This document shows, in pieces, positions 13,150 to 24,949 of a DNA stretch of 64,000 bases. Both the position numbers and the translations under genes were made by a program. The DNA comes from Carposina sasakii (Eukaryota; Arthropoda; Insecta; Lepidoptera; Carposinidae): contig CP053153.1 of the NCBI GenBank assembly GCA_014607495.2, positions 9,486,001-9,550,000 on the forward strand, written 5' to 3'. The stretch's first letter is position 1. The number at the start of each line of letters is the position of its first letter. The notes under the pieces are model-generated. The model saw nothing but the letters and a program-made list of their open reading frames with translations. It had not been told where the DNA came from and made no database searches.

Positions 13150-13755
13150 ATCCCAGTTACTAGGATATTTAAAGATGGCTCCCAATCAGACTTCGCCGGA
13201 ATGCGCACATTTTAACTCTCTTATTTAAAATTCTTTATGATCGATCCTCTCCCTTGTATTTACGTGAAAGATTTGAGTATCTCTTCTCGAGAGACCATCC
13301 TTTGAGGTCCAATACAGCTTCCTTACTAAAAACTCCTCGTCACAATTCAGTTGCTTTTAACTACTCTTTCACTGTCAATGCGATAAAGCTATGGAATTCG
13401 CTGCCTCACTCTGTGAGAGACTGTCCATCAGTTGATGTTTTTAAGAAAGATTGAAGGTCCATTATTTATCTCTCCCATCTTCTTGATTAACAGTGTCTGA
13501 TTATTGGTTTCTTACCATTGTATACCAATATACTTACATTTGATGTTATTTTTATCCTTTTGTATGTATGCTGTTTATTGTATACAGTTTATTGGTCTGT
13601 TTGTGTGCACACATACCTACCTCTTATGTTAATTTCTCTTTCACGATTGGTTTGCTGGAAGAAATCTCTTTTAGAGATAAGCACGCCTTTGTACATTTTC
13701 TTTGTCATAAACTTTATTTGTGAAAACTTTACTATGTACAATAAAGCATAATAAT
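13150..13755 (+). pseudogene. LINE 3' fragment, ORF2 C-terminal end and 3' UTR
   Basis: Encodes DGSQSDFAGMRTF-like lead-in on one frame (SQSDFAGMRTF then ILYDRSSPLYL), and from 13254 the string LRERFEYLFSRDHPLR and FTVNAIKLWNSLPHSVRDC. This ERF...RAIKLWNSLP pattern closes ORF2 of many CR1/Jockey-group LINEs. After the stop come a 3' UTR with a small hairpin at 13664-13678 and a TAA-type tail (13750-13760). The element is 5'-truncated. Confidence 0.75.
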
Positions 13756-13760
13756 AATAA

Positions 13761-14437
13761 GCCCGCAGGGCAGCTTGTGACGAGCTGTTGGGAGGAAGCG
13801 TTCCCACGGACCTGAAGTGCTCCCGGGGGAAGACCCTGTTCCTCATCTCTGGCGCCGGAGTGAGGTCTGACGAGGAACAGTTCCCCCACTTTTGCCTTGC
13901 CTTCGCCGGGCGGGCAGAGTGGAGTCGCGAGAGCTATGACAGCTCGAGGGTGGACGTGCCCGTCCGTAAGTGGCGAGTTGGCTTCGGTTTAAAGTCCAGG
14001 GGCACCCCTCCACCCTAGCCGCTCACCAAATGTTGCCCCCTTTGTCGCTCCGTGCGTGCGGCCGTTTTCGGGTGCCCATGAAATGAGTCGGCGAGTCACC
14101 GCCTGCCACCAAACAATTATGAGACTTGGTTGTAATGGCAGGCATCCGTTAGTCTCCTTCAATAGCCCGATTATCCAACCCCACCAAAAATTCAGCCCCA
14201 TAGCCCATGACCTTGTTTTCCATCGCATGACAGAGCTCTGCTCTCCAATAGTCTTGCACATGGAGGGGACCATCGCTGGGTGTATCATATTGTGCGGTCG
14301 GCGATGGTATCCGCCATGTGTATCCCACACCATATTAAAGTTCTCTAAAAGGGCCTCTACATCTTGGCTACGGCCCGATGCACGCCTCTCAAAGGACCGG
14401 GACTCTGTAGTCCCGAGAAATTAAACAGAGATACAGA
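13761..14437 (+). mobile_element. GC-rich repeat inserted at a (TAA)n tract
   Basis: 677 bp of much higher GC than its surroundings. It begins GCCCGCAGGGCAGC right after (ATA)n and ends GAGATACAGA before (TAA)n. Near its end a small hairpin GGGACT CTGT AGTCCC. I recognise the end (GGACTCTGTAGTCCCGAG) as a repeat common in Lepidoptera but cannot name the family. Insertion at TAA repeats is a habit of R4/Dong-type LINEs, so this may be a truncated one; several small open frames show no domain. Confidence 0.55.
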
Positions 14438-14444
14438 TAATAAT

Positions 14445-17400
14445 AATATTTTATAATACAGCTTCTGCCGGTTAGATTGAGCAGATATGATCTGAGAAAT
14501 ATTAAAAATAGTTCGGTCAGTCTAGACATAAAAATAGAGGGCAATCCGTACAGGAATGGAAACAATACTGGTTTAAGAATTATGGTCATCGACAGGTAAC
14601 TGAAACAGTTGCTGCTCTTATAAAACCTACTTAAGAAAACTAACATATAGGTAAGCTAAATAAGCTTTATATATCCAACATCATAGGTAAAAGTAACGTA
14701 TTTAGATGTTAATAATGTAATAAGATTGTCTAGTTTAAAATGTAAGCTCCATAGACTCAGCTATATAGGTACGAGTATAATGCTGTAAAGATAACTCCAA
14801 AGCAATCTTGTTAAGACGACGGCGACTTAAGATCTCGTCCACTTGCGCAATTTCCGGCATTTAAACTTAAATTATAAAGTTATAAATGTTTTTCATGTCG
14901 TTTTATATTAGTTTTAAAATTATCCTAAAGCAATAACATGTTTATCTAAACAAAATGACTACAGTCTCATTGTGTTAATACGAGAAGGCATTAACAATTT
15001 TTATAAATTAAAATTAAATTAATAAAAATAGTTAGGTACATTTTCTTATTTGGCCATTACTTAAAAATAGCAGATTATTCACACTCTGAAATACTTATTT
15101 GCTTCGTAAATATAAAGACCTGCAGTTCCTAGTCGTATACTTAATTTACATTTGTACTCATTAGGAATGACTGAATAAATTACTTTATATGCAGTTAAAC
15201 AGGTTTCTTTGTTAGGTATTCTGCTAACATACTTTGTAGTGATACGTCAAGACGTCTTGATTGCAATATAAGGTATAATTATGTAAGAATATAAAGGTGT
15301 TTTAAATAATCAAACTTAAAACATAAAGACAAAATTAGGTAGGCTAGAACTAGCATGTAGGTATGGGTAATACGTATCATGCGTTTAGCATGGTATGGTC
15401 AGATGTAAAAGATCAGTAATAATTTGCTAACTCATGGCCTGAGTTACTTAAATCAATATTTAAGTAAAGCTATAGTCTGTGTGGGGGTTCCTTTCGAACG
15501 AAAATAAGAAAATTTAAATGTCGGCATTAATCCATAAAATAAAAACAAATTAATATTGACTCTCTATCTATATATGTACCTATCCGTAGAACAAAGTTAC
15601 ATGCTCAAAATCCTTACTTTACAGGGAGCAGTTTGAAGTTAGATAGAGCATATATTTTGCTCTAACATTTTTTATAATTGGTTTAGATAACGAACACTTT
15701 TACCGACGTATTACTACATTATTGTGCGTCTATTAACATGATATTTATTTAAATTTATCTCATATTCCGGCATGTTAGGAATTAAAAATCAAAAAACCCG
15801 ACTGCGTAAGTAGCAAACAAAACTATGTACAGAATAGAATAAAATAAAAAGTAAAAAACGAGCACTTAGATGTCCGGTGGTCTAGATATCTATAATAATA
15901 TCGAATAATGGATCCCCACTGTTCAGTTGCTATGTTCCATTATAAGAAAATATTTTATTTTCTTCAATACATATTATTTATTTAATAATATTATTATCAG
16001 CATCAGTATTACATCACAATATGTGAGAATGGTTGTTAAGCAACTTTAAATCGATATAGATCCTAAAAGGTCAATCGAATCGAAAAATATTGAGAGAAAA
16101 CTAAAAAATATTTTTAAATACCTATTTAACGATACCCCACTCGACATGTTAACTTTTTTTTCACAATATGGCGTCCAGTAGCCGCTATTGAATTTTCACT
16201 AGCGTCATGTCTTTAGTGACACTGGCGAAATTTAGATGTTAATAAAGGAATCGATTGACGTGTGAATCATAAAAATCGGCCCAGGCGTTTGGTCTGTACC
16301 TATATAGTGCTTCAAAGGAACATACATACATACATAGGCTGTTAAACACAATACCACTCCATTGCGTCGCGCAGTCAGGTAAAAATGGGTGCTATATGTA
16401 CACGTAGCTTTGATTTATAAAAAGCTTTTTAAAAACTGGATCCTCATGTACGCCTCAGGATCTGTGATAAAAGGCATAACATTGGCCCAGAATGTGTGTT
16501 TTTCATTTTCTGTATTGATTCTTATTAATTGATATGCAAAATATAGAATAAAGAGCGAATACAAAGCGAGCGCGCGCTCAGCCACAATTCCGTACAACAA
16601 GGCGACGCGACTGACGATATAACCGGCGCGCGCGGCACTTGCACGCCCCGTTTCTTGATAAAGTACAAAGATCTTAGTGCTATCGTATCTTTGTTCGTCG
16701 GAGAAATAAGCAACATGTCACAATGTTCGACTAGTTATCTTAGGAATGAAATAACATTTTTTTTTAAATACTGACAAAAAATATAGGCAATTGTAGACAC
16801 AAGTATACAAAAAAAGTAATTTTGGTTCAAAGTCACATGTAACTATGTTCTGCGGATAGGTCGATATTGCTCTACGATATCACAATATAGAACAAACTCT
16901 GAAATTCTGATCGAGGCCCGCCAAAAAGCTGCCGACACTACAAAATTTCGCCGGTTTCGATGTTATGTCTAGGTATTTTTTGGTTTTTTATTGGCTTTTA
17001 CCCTTCATGCAATAGAACTCAATTAGCACAGTTCAATATTTTCTATATAGTCGCTCAAAAACCAAAATAGCATATTGATACCCTGAAGGTTATTGTGGTT
17101 TTTAGCAAACTATCAAAAAATAAAAATGACAATATTGTTATGAAACATAACGCACATTGCAGCGCCTCAAATTTCAGATTACTCTTAGATACATAGAATC
17201 TGATACCTAGATAAAATCTGTTAATAGTAGGTATGTAATGTCAATTTCAAATAGAAAGCCTATTAGAAAGAATACATATATGTTTGCTGAGTATATTATT
17301 CCAAGCTATAAATAAATAAAAGTTTTTGTAACAGGTCAAATAATATTGGTAGAAAATATTATATTATCGACAACTTAGTTCTTCTACTCGTAATACTCGT

Positions 17401-18570
17401 ACTTACATTAGCTTCCACGTGACATATTTGAGAAACGTCGATAAGCAATGAGATATTTTTGTAATGTTTTCCTATCTCTACCATCGCTCCAATTTCTGTA
17501 TTTTAATAGGCACTTAGTAGTCCCTAAAGAATCTGAACTCATGATTCGTGCTTGTATTTTTCTTTGATATTTTCGCTACAGAGTTTAACATTTTATTGAA
17601 TACGAGTACTGCCTTGTGACTGCAGAATGCCCTTTGTACTCCCAACTATATAACATGTACGCAAAATTTTATGAACATTGACTGTGTAATTCGCGTTCAT
17701 AATAATAATATTAGTAAAGAGAATAGACAGTTTTGTTAAACTAAAACTTGGAGACCTGCGATGTTATCAAATATTGTTTTTTTTTAAAGTAGGTCACTCT
17801 TCACTACTAAAGGTGTCTTGATTCCATAGTATAACAACTGAAACTAACCTGACCTAAAATGCAGGTTTATACCGTACTTGTACTCTCTCAGCAAGGAATA
17901 ATTCTATTGCGATATAAACACCATGACGAATGAATTGATATTTAAAAGCCTATTCATATCTTTTTTACTTTTTACTTAAATTTTTCTCGTATAGAAACAG
18001 ATGTTTATAAGATTTGACTAATACGCCTCAAATCTTAAAATAAAAATTAAATCTTGGTTACTTACTTCGAACAACTTCCTAACATGTATTCAAAGTACCT
18101 AAGTACATAAGTGTGTAACGTAATTATGTCGCTACATAGGCTATATTCGCGCGGATAATTAGATGACTCCTGCATAAGTGATGCCTGGAGACCTCTTTCG
18201 ACGCCTCGTAGCTTTACTCATAAGTACCCTACATAAGAAGCAAGTACCTAGATATTTATATGATGACTGTTGTATTTTAAATATGGACATTTTTATATTA
18301 TGTAGAGTTGAGATCTAGCTTAGTAGTAAGAGTAGCCTAGGAAACCTACACAACACAGGCGTACATATATGTATATCTCTACAAAGTCAATAAAAAAATC
18401 TAAATTCACAGCGTGTACGTACATGCCAGACACGAAAATAAATTTAATTTGGAGGCAAAAAAGATATGGAATTAGCTTTTTGTACAAAGTTTTCAATTTT
18501 TTTCTATTTACTAATATTTTCATATAATGTGAAATATTTATTTTAAAAAAGAAGCCAGTACATATGTCTA
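14445..18570. other. Unassigned AT-rich DNA
   Basis: No gene, RNA or clear element. 16257-16340 (ATCGGCCCAGGCGTTTGG, then ACATACATACATACATAGG) looks like the end of a decayed retroelement. A small GC island at 16560-16645 (AGCGAGCGCGCGCTC) has no reading frame of note. Confidence 0.5.
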
Positions 18571-18572
18571 GT

Positions 18573-18736
18573 TGTAGCGGAGCCATCTATCGGATGCAGG
18601 AGAGAACCACAATCGAATGCGAAATCCTAGAACGCGATATCGAAGTTTCTCACAATGATTGGAATATATACATGGGCCAAACAACAACTAGCGGCCCGGT
18701 GGGGCCGGAAGCGCTTCCCTTTTCACCACCCCCACA
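18573..18736 (+). repeat. Left LTR of the TRIM
   Basis: 164 bp. It lacks a 37-bp segment with the TATA box that the right LTR has. Apart from that it differs from the right LTR by about three base changes. Confidence 0.85.
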
Positions 18737-19195
18737 CTGGTTACCCCTGTGAACTGGACATACGCAACCTTCAGCCTTCAAGAAACTTTACCATTATCGC
18801 AGCACTCAGCTACCAGGTATCAGAGCAGCATCACCTCTCCTCTCCTTCCACGATAGCAGCAGCAGCACGCCTGCAGCCAGCAGATTCATAAGAAGCCGCC
18901 ATGACAGCTTCCTGGACCTGTTAGCAATGCACGCACGCAATGGCATCACGGCACGACATGTTCACAGTCCACGCGCAGACCAGAACACATCAGCCGCATC
19001 ACGTTCACAGGCGCTTCAAATACCAGAACGCATCGCCGCAATGCGTTCCCAGTCGACTCACCGACCAGAACGCATCTCGCCTGCACGCTCGTCACAACAC
19101 TTTCCGGTCGACTCACTGACCCGAATGCATACTTGTGAGAGTACACGCTGGGTGCTGCCGAAGACACATCGACCTCCGATCTGGAAGGGGAGTGA

Positions 19196-19396
19196 TGTAG
19201 CGGAGCCATCTATCGGATGCAGGAGAGAACCACAATCGAATGCGAAATCCTAGAACGCGATATCGAAGTTTCTCACAATTATTGGAATATATACATGGGC
19301 CGAACAACAACTAGCGGCCCGATGGGGCCGGAAGCGCTTCCCTTTATAAAAAGGCCCGGTGGGGCCGGAAGCGCTTCCCTTTTCACCACCCCCACA
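19196..19396 (+). repeat. Right LTR of the TRIM
   Basis: 201 bp. Contains two copies of GGGGCCGGAAGCGCTTCCCT separated by TTATAAAAAGGCCCG, which holds a TATA box (TATAAAAA near 19348). The left LTR has only one copy, as expected if one LTR lost or gained a unit by recombination between these short repeats. Confidence 0.85.
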
Positions 19397-19499
19397 TAGT
19401 TTAAGTTTTTTACTCAAAGTTAGCTAATGCTGCCTCATCCATCCTATCGGCGAAAGAATGTTAACTGCCGATGCATGTCCATCCAGTCAGCCTAAGTTA

Positions 19500-21030
19500 A
19501 AAAAAAACGGCCAAGTGCGAGTCGGACTCGCGTACCGAGGGTTCCGTACAAACCTGTTTTATTATATGACGTAACTAAAAATTTACAGATTTCGCAATTT
19601 TTCTTTTATATGTGCTATATGACGTAGCTTCGTAGCAACTTTTAAGATTCTAAGTTCACGGGAAGTACCTCGCGCAACGAGGATTCCGTACAAACCTGTA
19701 TTATTATTACCAATTGTTTTATGACCAGATCCCGATTCCCTTCACAGATAGGTTAAAAACCTAGGGGTCATATTTGACAGCACCATGTTGTGAACAGATC
19801 AGGTTGGCGAAGTAAGTAGGAGGGTGCACTCATCCTTTCATTCGCTTAAGCGTCGTCTTTTGCCTTTTAAAACTAAAATAAGTCTTGCCCAGACCCTTAT
19901 TCTCCCTCTTATTGATTATGCGGATGTTTGCTATCTCGACGCTACATGATCACGTATCTCACTTTCGTAAAGAGTTAAAATGCATCCCGATTCGTTCTCG
20001 CCGGAATACTCATTTATTAACACTCCTTTTTAAAATTTTAAATTATCGCCTTTCTCCGTTGTATCTCAGTGAGCGCTTTAAATATCTCTTTTCAAGAGAT
20101 CGGCCTCTCCGATTCAATACGCCATCACTGCTACAAACTCCCCGATTTAATTCTGGGGCTTTTGGGTATTCCTTCTCGGTTCGGGCGATTAAGCTCTGGA
20201 ATGAATTACCCCACACGGTTATTGTCGCACTGTTGGCACATTTAGGGAAAAGCTGAATCACTACCTGACCGTTATTTGAATATGCTGTCATTTGTTTCTC
20301 TCCTTTTTTTCTTAATGTAGTTTTGTAGTTTCTTAGAATTTGTTTAATTGCACATGTTACCCTGTTGTTAACAATTGCTCTTTACTTGCTTGGCTTGCTG
20401 GAAGAGATCTCTGGTAGAGATAAGTTTGCCGTTGTACATGCATCTCTTCTTCAATATTGTATGCCATATTTCTTTTTGTGTATGTGCAATAAGAATAAGA
20501 ATATTATATAACATAACTCAAAATTTACAGATTTCGAAATTTTCCTTTATCTGTGCTATATGACTTTGCTTTGTACCATATTTCAAGATTTTAAGTTCAC
20601 GGGAACGCTGTAGGTTTTGATTCCCTCACGCAATGAGGATTCCGTACAAACCTGTTTTATTTTATGACGTAACTAAAAATTCACGGATTTCACAATTTTT
20701 CCTTTATCTGTGCTATATGACGTTACTTCGTACCAAATTTCAAGATTGTAAGTTCACAGGAACTACCATGTAGGTTTTGATTCCCTTGCGAAAGTCGAAA
20801 ATTTGCGGAAATTTGAGACATAAACAGCTGTATTTTTTTATTGTGTTAGCTTAGAAGTTTGATTTTTTTATAGCCCTTAGGGATGATAAACCTGCGTATT
20901 GGATATAAATTTCAACTTGATACCTCCACGCGTTCCTGAGAAAAAGGATCTTGACAGAGAGACGGACGGACGGACAACAAAGTGATCCTATAAAGGTTCC
21001 GTTTTTACCTTTCAAGGTACGGAACCATAA
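19500..21030. repeat. Lepidopteran repeat with internal copies, split by a LINE
   Basis: Opens CGGCCAAGTGCGAGTCGGAC and closes AAAGGTTCCGTTTTTACCTT, ending GGTACGGAACC. The segment ATGACGTAACTAAAAATT...TCACGGGAA appears three times (about 19565-19665, 20505-20610, 20662-20765). The LINE fragment 19735-20505 is nested in it. No coding capacity is seen. Class unknown to me. Confidence 0.7.
19735..20505 (+). pseudogene. LINE 3' fragment, same family, nested in another repeat
   Basis: Codes, with one in-frame stop, for VKNLGVIFDSTML, then RRLLPFKTKISLAQTLILPL, then YLSERFKYLFSRDRPLR and VRAIKLWNELPHTV. These are the thumb and C-terminal end of a LINE reverse transcriptase. The 3' UTR has the same hairpin (20407-20421) as at 13664 and an AATAAGAATAAG tail. 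It is inserted in the repeat at 19500-21030. Confidence 0.8.
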
Positions 21031-21840
21031 AAAACGTTGTAAATGGTGTTGTAATTAATAGAATCGTCACTTCTGGGCACGTGGCATTTACTATGTACCT
21101 ACTATTAGCAGCATTGTTTCCATTATATAGGTAGAAGCGAAATGTCGCTCTGCACTCTTTATAAAAAACAAAACAATCATTTTACCGACTTTGAGTTTAT
21201 TTTGCGTAAGTCATTTTATTGTTTTGATGAAAATTTCAAAAATCTGAGATTCATTTTGATCTTGATTCCAAAAATCTAGAATTCTGCAAGTAGCATACTT
21301 CTCACTTAACAAGTGAAGAATTTACACAATTTCACTTATAAAAAAACCGTTGTTTCAAAACCTTACAGCTTTTAAACTTACTTGCTTGGGCAATCCCCAT
21401 TAGCACACTTGTCACCATCGTCCCTTGACTTCGCGATATACCCTTATTCACCCATGTGTATTATAAATTGACACGCACTGGAGTGAATATTAAACTCAGA
21501 AGCACATTTCTCACATCCCACTCAGTGAACTGGGATATAACAGGATAAACGTTCTAATTTAATTTCGGATTTGTTCCTCGGTTACTATGTTCCCTTTTTA
21601 TATGTTTTCATGGTGTTGACGATGAGCAAAGTTTGGATTTCTTTTTGTTATTCGCACACGTTTATTTCTTTTTGTCTCACCAATTTATTATTGAAAACAT
21701 AGATATAACTGATAGGTAAACCATAACTACATAATTATGATACAAGTTGGTTATTTATTACTGGTGAAAATACATCTGAATTTTATATAACTATGTTAGG
21801 TATACCTATAATGAACCATTTGGATTTTCCGGTTTTATTA

Positions 21841-22100
21841 TACAGGGTGTAACAGAAAGGGTATGTTAAGCGAAAAGCTAAATAGCCCGCTATAGAGAAT
21901 CTATTTCCAAAATTTGAGACTCGAAATCACATTTTTATTTTTCAAGATTGTATGAAAATTCCTGAGATATTTAAAAATTCTCCATACTATCGGGAAAAAT
22001 AGACATGTGATTTCGGGTCTCAAATTTTGTGGATAGGTTCTCTACAGTGGGCTATTTACATAGCTTTTCGCTTAACATACCCTTTTTGTTACACCCTGTA
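21841..22100. mobile_element. MITE family B with TACAGGGTGT ends
   Basis: TACAGGGTGTAACAGAAAGG and CCTTTTTGTTACACCCTGTA are long inverted ends reaching about 90 bp inward (GTATGTTAAGCGAAAAGCTA against TAGCTTTTCGCTTAACATAC). 260 bp, no coding sequence. A lone right end lies at 22684-22733 and a decayed one at 32885-32940. Confidence 0.8.
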
Positions 22101-22683
22101 TAGTACTACAAAATCTTATTGAATATTAGGATTTTTTTATCATAGAATGAATGAATCAAAAGTTCATTTGGGACCATAAAGTTAGTAGGTATTGTTTTTT
22201 AGAATATAGGTATGTAACTTGTTATATAATTATTTTTTAGTAAACAATGTATATCGAAATTAATCCTAGATGTCCTACCGCCTCTTTCAAAGACTATCGA
22301 CCTATTTTCATTGCGTCACCTCCGCCTTCATGTAATGATGGTAAGCAAAAAATTATGCTATCATAATTTGCCCTGTCCACCTAAATTATGATTAGATAAT
22401 TAATTGTCAAGTGTCGTTGAATAATGAATTTTATTTTAATAATTATCCATCACCTCATCAACGTAATAAAAATTAAGTTTCTGTATTTTAAAACAGCCAT
22501 AGAAGAAAATGTTTGAAAATCACCACATATGGCTGGCATGTTGACTCAGGTATTTATCCACTGGTGACCATAAAACCGCGACTGAGCGCGAGTTAGCTTT
22601 TACAATTTTTCCAGAAAGTATGGAGAATTAAAACAACTTAATAATATTTATACATTTTTTTAATAAACGATTTTTATACGAGT

Positions 22684-22733
22684 AGCCTTCCGCTTAACAT
22701 ACCTTGTACTCTTTTTGTTATACCCTGTATAAT
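22684..22733. repeat. MITE family B, single end
   Basis: CCTTCCGCTTAACATACCTT then TTTTTGTTATACCCTGTATA, matching the right end of 21841-22100. The rest of this copy is lost. Confidence 0.65.
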
Positions 22734-22984
22734 CAAACAATTGTTTATAAATGAGTAACTAATGCTTCGAACAATTATACGTTGATCACAGTGGATTAAA
22801 GTGGCATTATAAATGAGTCTGCCTGAAGCATCTAATAGAAAATCACTCAGATAGAGTATATATGTGCAGAACTTTCAATGCCATAACGAATCTCGGGGTA
22901 TGTGGTGCCTACCTATAGCTGTTTACTTTGTGTTTTGAAAGAATTGTGAAAAAATATATAACTGTAAATTGACGTATAACTAGT

Positions 22985-23270
22985 CAGTTATTTTATATTT
23001 AGTTATGGCCGCGTGGTGCCGGCAGAGTAGAATTCGTACCACCCCATGTCTGCCCGCGGGTATCGTACAAGGCGATTAAGGGTTTCCGGGAGGTGGGCAG
23101 CAGCGCCTCCCGTGTTGACAACATAGTCCAGAATACAAACTGCGGTCACCAACCCGCCTGCCCAGCGTGGTGACTATGGGCAAATACCCCCATGGCAGTC
23201 TTGTGGTGTGCCCCGGGGGAGGCCTACGTCCAGCAGTGGACTGTAATAGGCTGATGATGATGATGGATGA
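22985..23270 (+). mobile_element. RTE-type LINE 3' end
   Basis: CGTGGTGCCGGCAGAGTAGA, then the conserved GGCCTACGTCCAGCAGTGGA, CTGTAATAGGCTG and a (ATG)n tail. The most complete copy here. No polymerase is left. Microsatellite tails are typical of RTE LINEs; the family assignment rests on recognition by eye. Confidence 0.75.
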
Positions 23271-24149
23271 TGATGATTTAGTTATACAGTTAGGTGTACA
23301 GAATAAAAATTTAAATCTAAAACATATTTGCAAATAAAAGATTGCCTGCAACTCCTCCACCGCTGGCAACGTAGTCAAAAGGCTGGCCGCATTGCCCCAC
23401 TGGATGGCGAGGCTAATTCTTTGTCCAATTCTTAATCAGATATTATGTTTATCTTCACATATTATATTTTGACCATGGTACACTGAGATAACTAGGTACA
23501 AATAGTTATTTTTTCCTGTATGTAAGTGTTCACTTATGTTTTATTTGCTACACGTAACAAGCTTTATACATCCCACGATTGGGTCCGATTAGCTTAGTAC
23601 ATTTACGAGAATACATAATAAATACGAATAGACAGTGTCTTTTTACCATGAACTTCTTATTCTTTATTTAAAAACTAGAAGTGTATATATGAGAACGTAC
23701 AAAGGTGGCCTTACTTTGCTTAGATTGTCTGTGAGTAAGCCTAAGCCACGAAGTTTCAGCAACCCGCACGCTGTGAAATGCGGTCAGACTCCATTAGCAA
23801 ACTGGAATATTATGCTTAACCCGTGGATTGTCATGCTTACCTTTGCCGCCAGGTAGTGTCCGTATATGTCAGTTCGTTTCGTTTAGGGAACTTGAATGCG
23901 ATAGGCTTAGATTAATGATAGGTCTTCGCTCCGCTCTGACTAGATGGAGTACTATCAACAAACAATAGCTCCGTAAATGCGGCAATTTTATCATGATTGA
24001 TGACATGACTGACATGACAATCATCAATGACAATTTGCAAGGATGCTACTATGCGTGAAGGATTGTGTTGCCAACTGCTTAACTGTTACCTGAATGAAGT
24101 AAAAGCAACTAAAATTTTGCAATAAATTAAAATTGATTATGATATTAAA

Positions 24150-24289
24150 AGACTTGGGTGGTGTGAAAGAAGACGTACTCGTAGTGACAAGAATAGAGAA
24201 AGGTACGCTTCAATGGTTTGGTCATTTGGAGAAGAGGGATGAAAGGCAATTAACGAAAGAGTACCTTACTTTATTGACAATGAAACAAT
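24150..24289 (+). pseudogene. LINE reverse-transcriptase C-terminal fragment
   Basis: In one frame: DLGGVKEDVLVVTRIEKG, TLQWFGHLEKRDERQL, then TKEYLTLLTMKQ and a stop. The K-G-x-L-x-W-F-G-H-x-E-R-x-D-E-x-x-L pattern closes a widespread family of insect retroelement polymerases. No other part is left. Confidence 0.65.
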
Positions 24290-24949
24290 AATTAATATTA
24301 CTTTTTTAAATTATATTATAAACATTAACTATTAAAAAATGCATCCTCGTCGAGATTAGATCCCATAACTTCGTTTTTCTGATTTCCACCAACTTTCTTC
24401 TCGACTAATTAGTACCTACTACAGCAATCCAACGATCAGAAATAACTGTATGAGCAGAAAATCTGCACCAAGCAAAGAAATTTTGGATGTTTATTACTCA
24501 GTTATTTGTTTATGCAAAAGCTAACTGATTTAGATAAAAGGAGGATGGGCAAAATATCCCCACCGACCAATAAAGACCAGACGTTACTGATCGGTACTCA
24601 TACATTTTTGCCCATTATCCTTTGACACTAATTTATCTCTATTTCATTGTAATTTCTAATGCGCACTTATCATTTACTCTTAGATAATAATAACAAATTC
24701 ACATACATATTACAAAATCTGCACCACGGGGAACTATTTTTGTATCGGCGGCAACACTGAATGTCGTTTATTTTATTATTCATGATAATTTTATGTTGAA
24801 ATTTCATAATTATGAGATACTGACTGATGGTATGTGATCTCTAGTCTCTTTTTTATATATTATAGTATATTTTTTACACAATTTCACTATATACATAGCA
24901 AACAGAAATTTTACTACGAAATATGATTAAAATTTAATGACTTTTAAAA

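Larger units (their letters stand above)
18573..19396 (+). mobile_element. TRIM-like mini LTR retrotransposon
   Basis: 824 bp. Direct repeats at both ends, TGTAGCGGAGCC...CCCCCACA, flanked by a 4-bp target duplication TAGT (18569-18572 and 19397-19400). One base after the left repeat lies TGGTTACCCCTGTG (primer-site position); directly before the right repeat lies GGAAGGGGAGTGA (purine tract). The 459-bp middle codes for no polymerase. It contains loosely repeated CAGAACGCATC pieces and short open frames that I cannot assign. Such non-autonomous elements are called TRIMs and move with enzymes from another element. Confidence 0.85.

Noticed and set aside
13788..14424. Protein-coding gene in the GC-rich block (open frames on both strands)
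   Set aside because: Open frames come from high GC. No domain is seen and the block is a repeat with TAA flanks.
18927..19310. Overlapping open frames on both strands inside the TRIM
   Set aside because: No domain, no conserved start, and bounded by LTRs; treated as non-coding TRIM interior.
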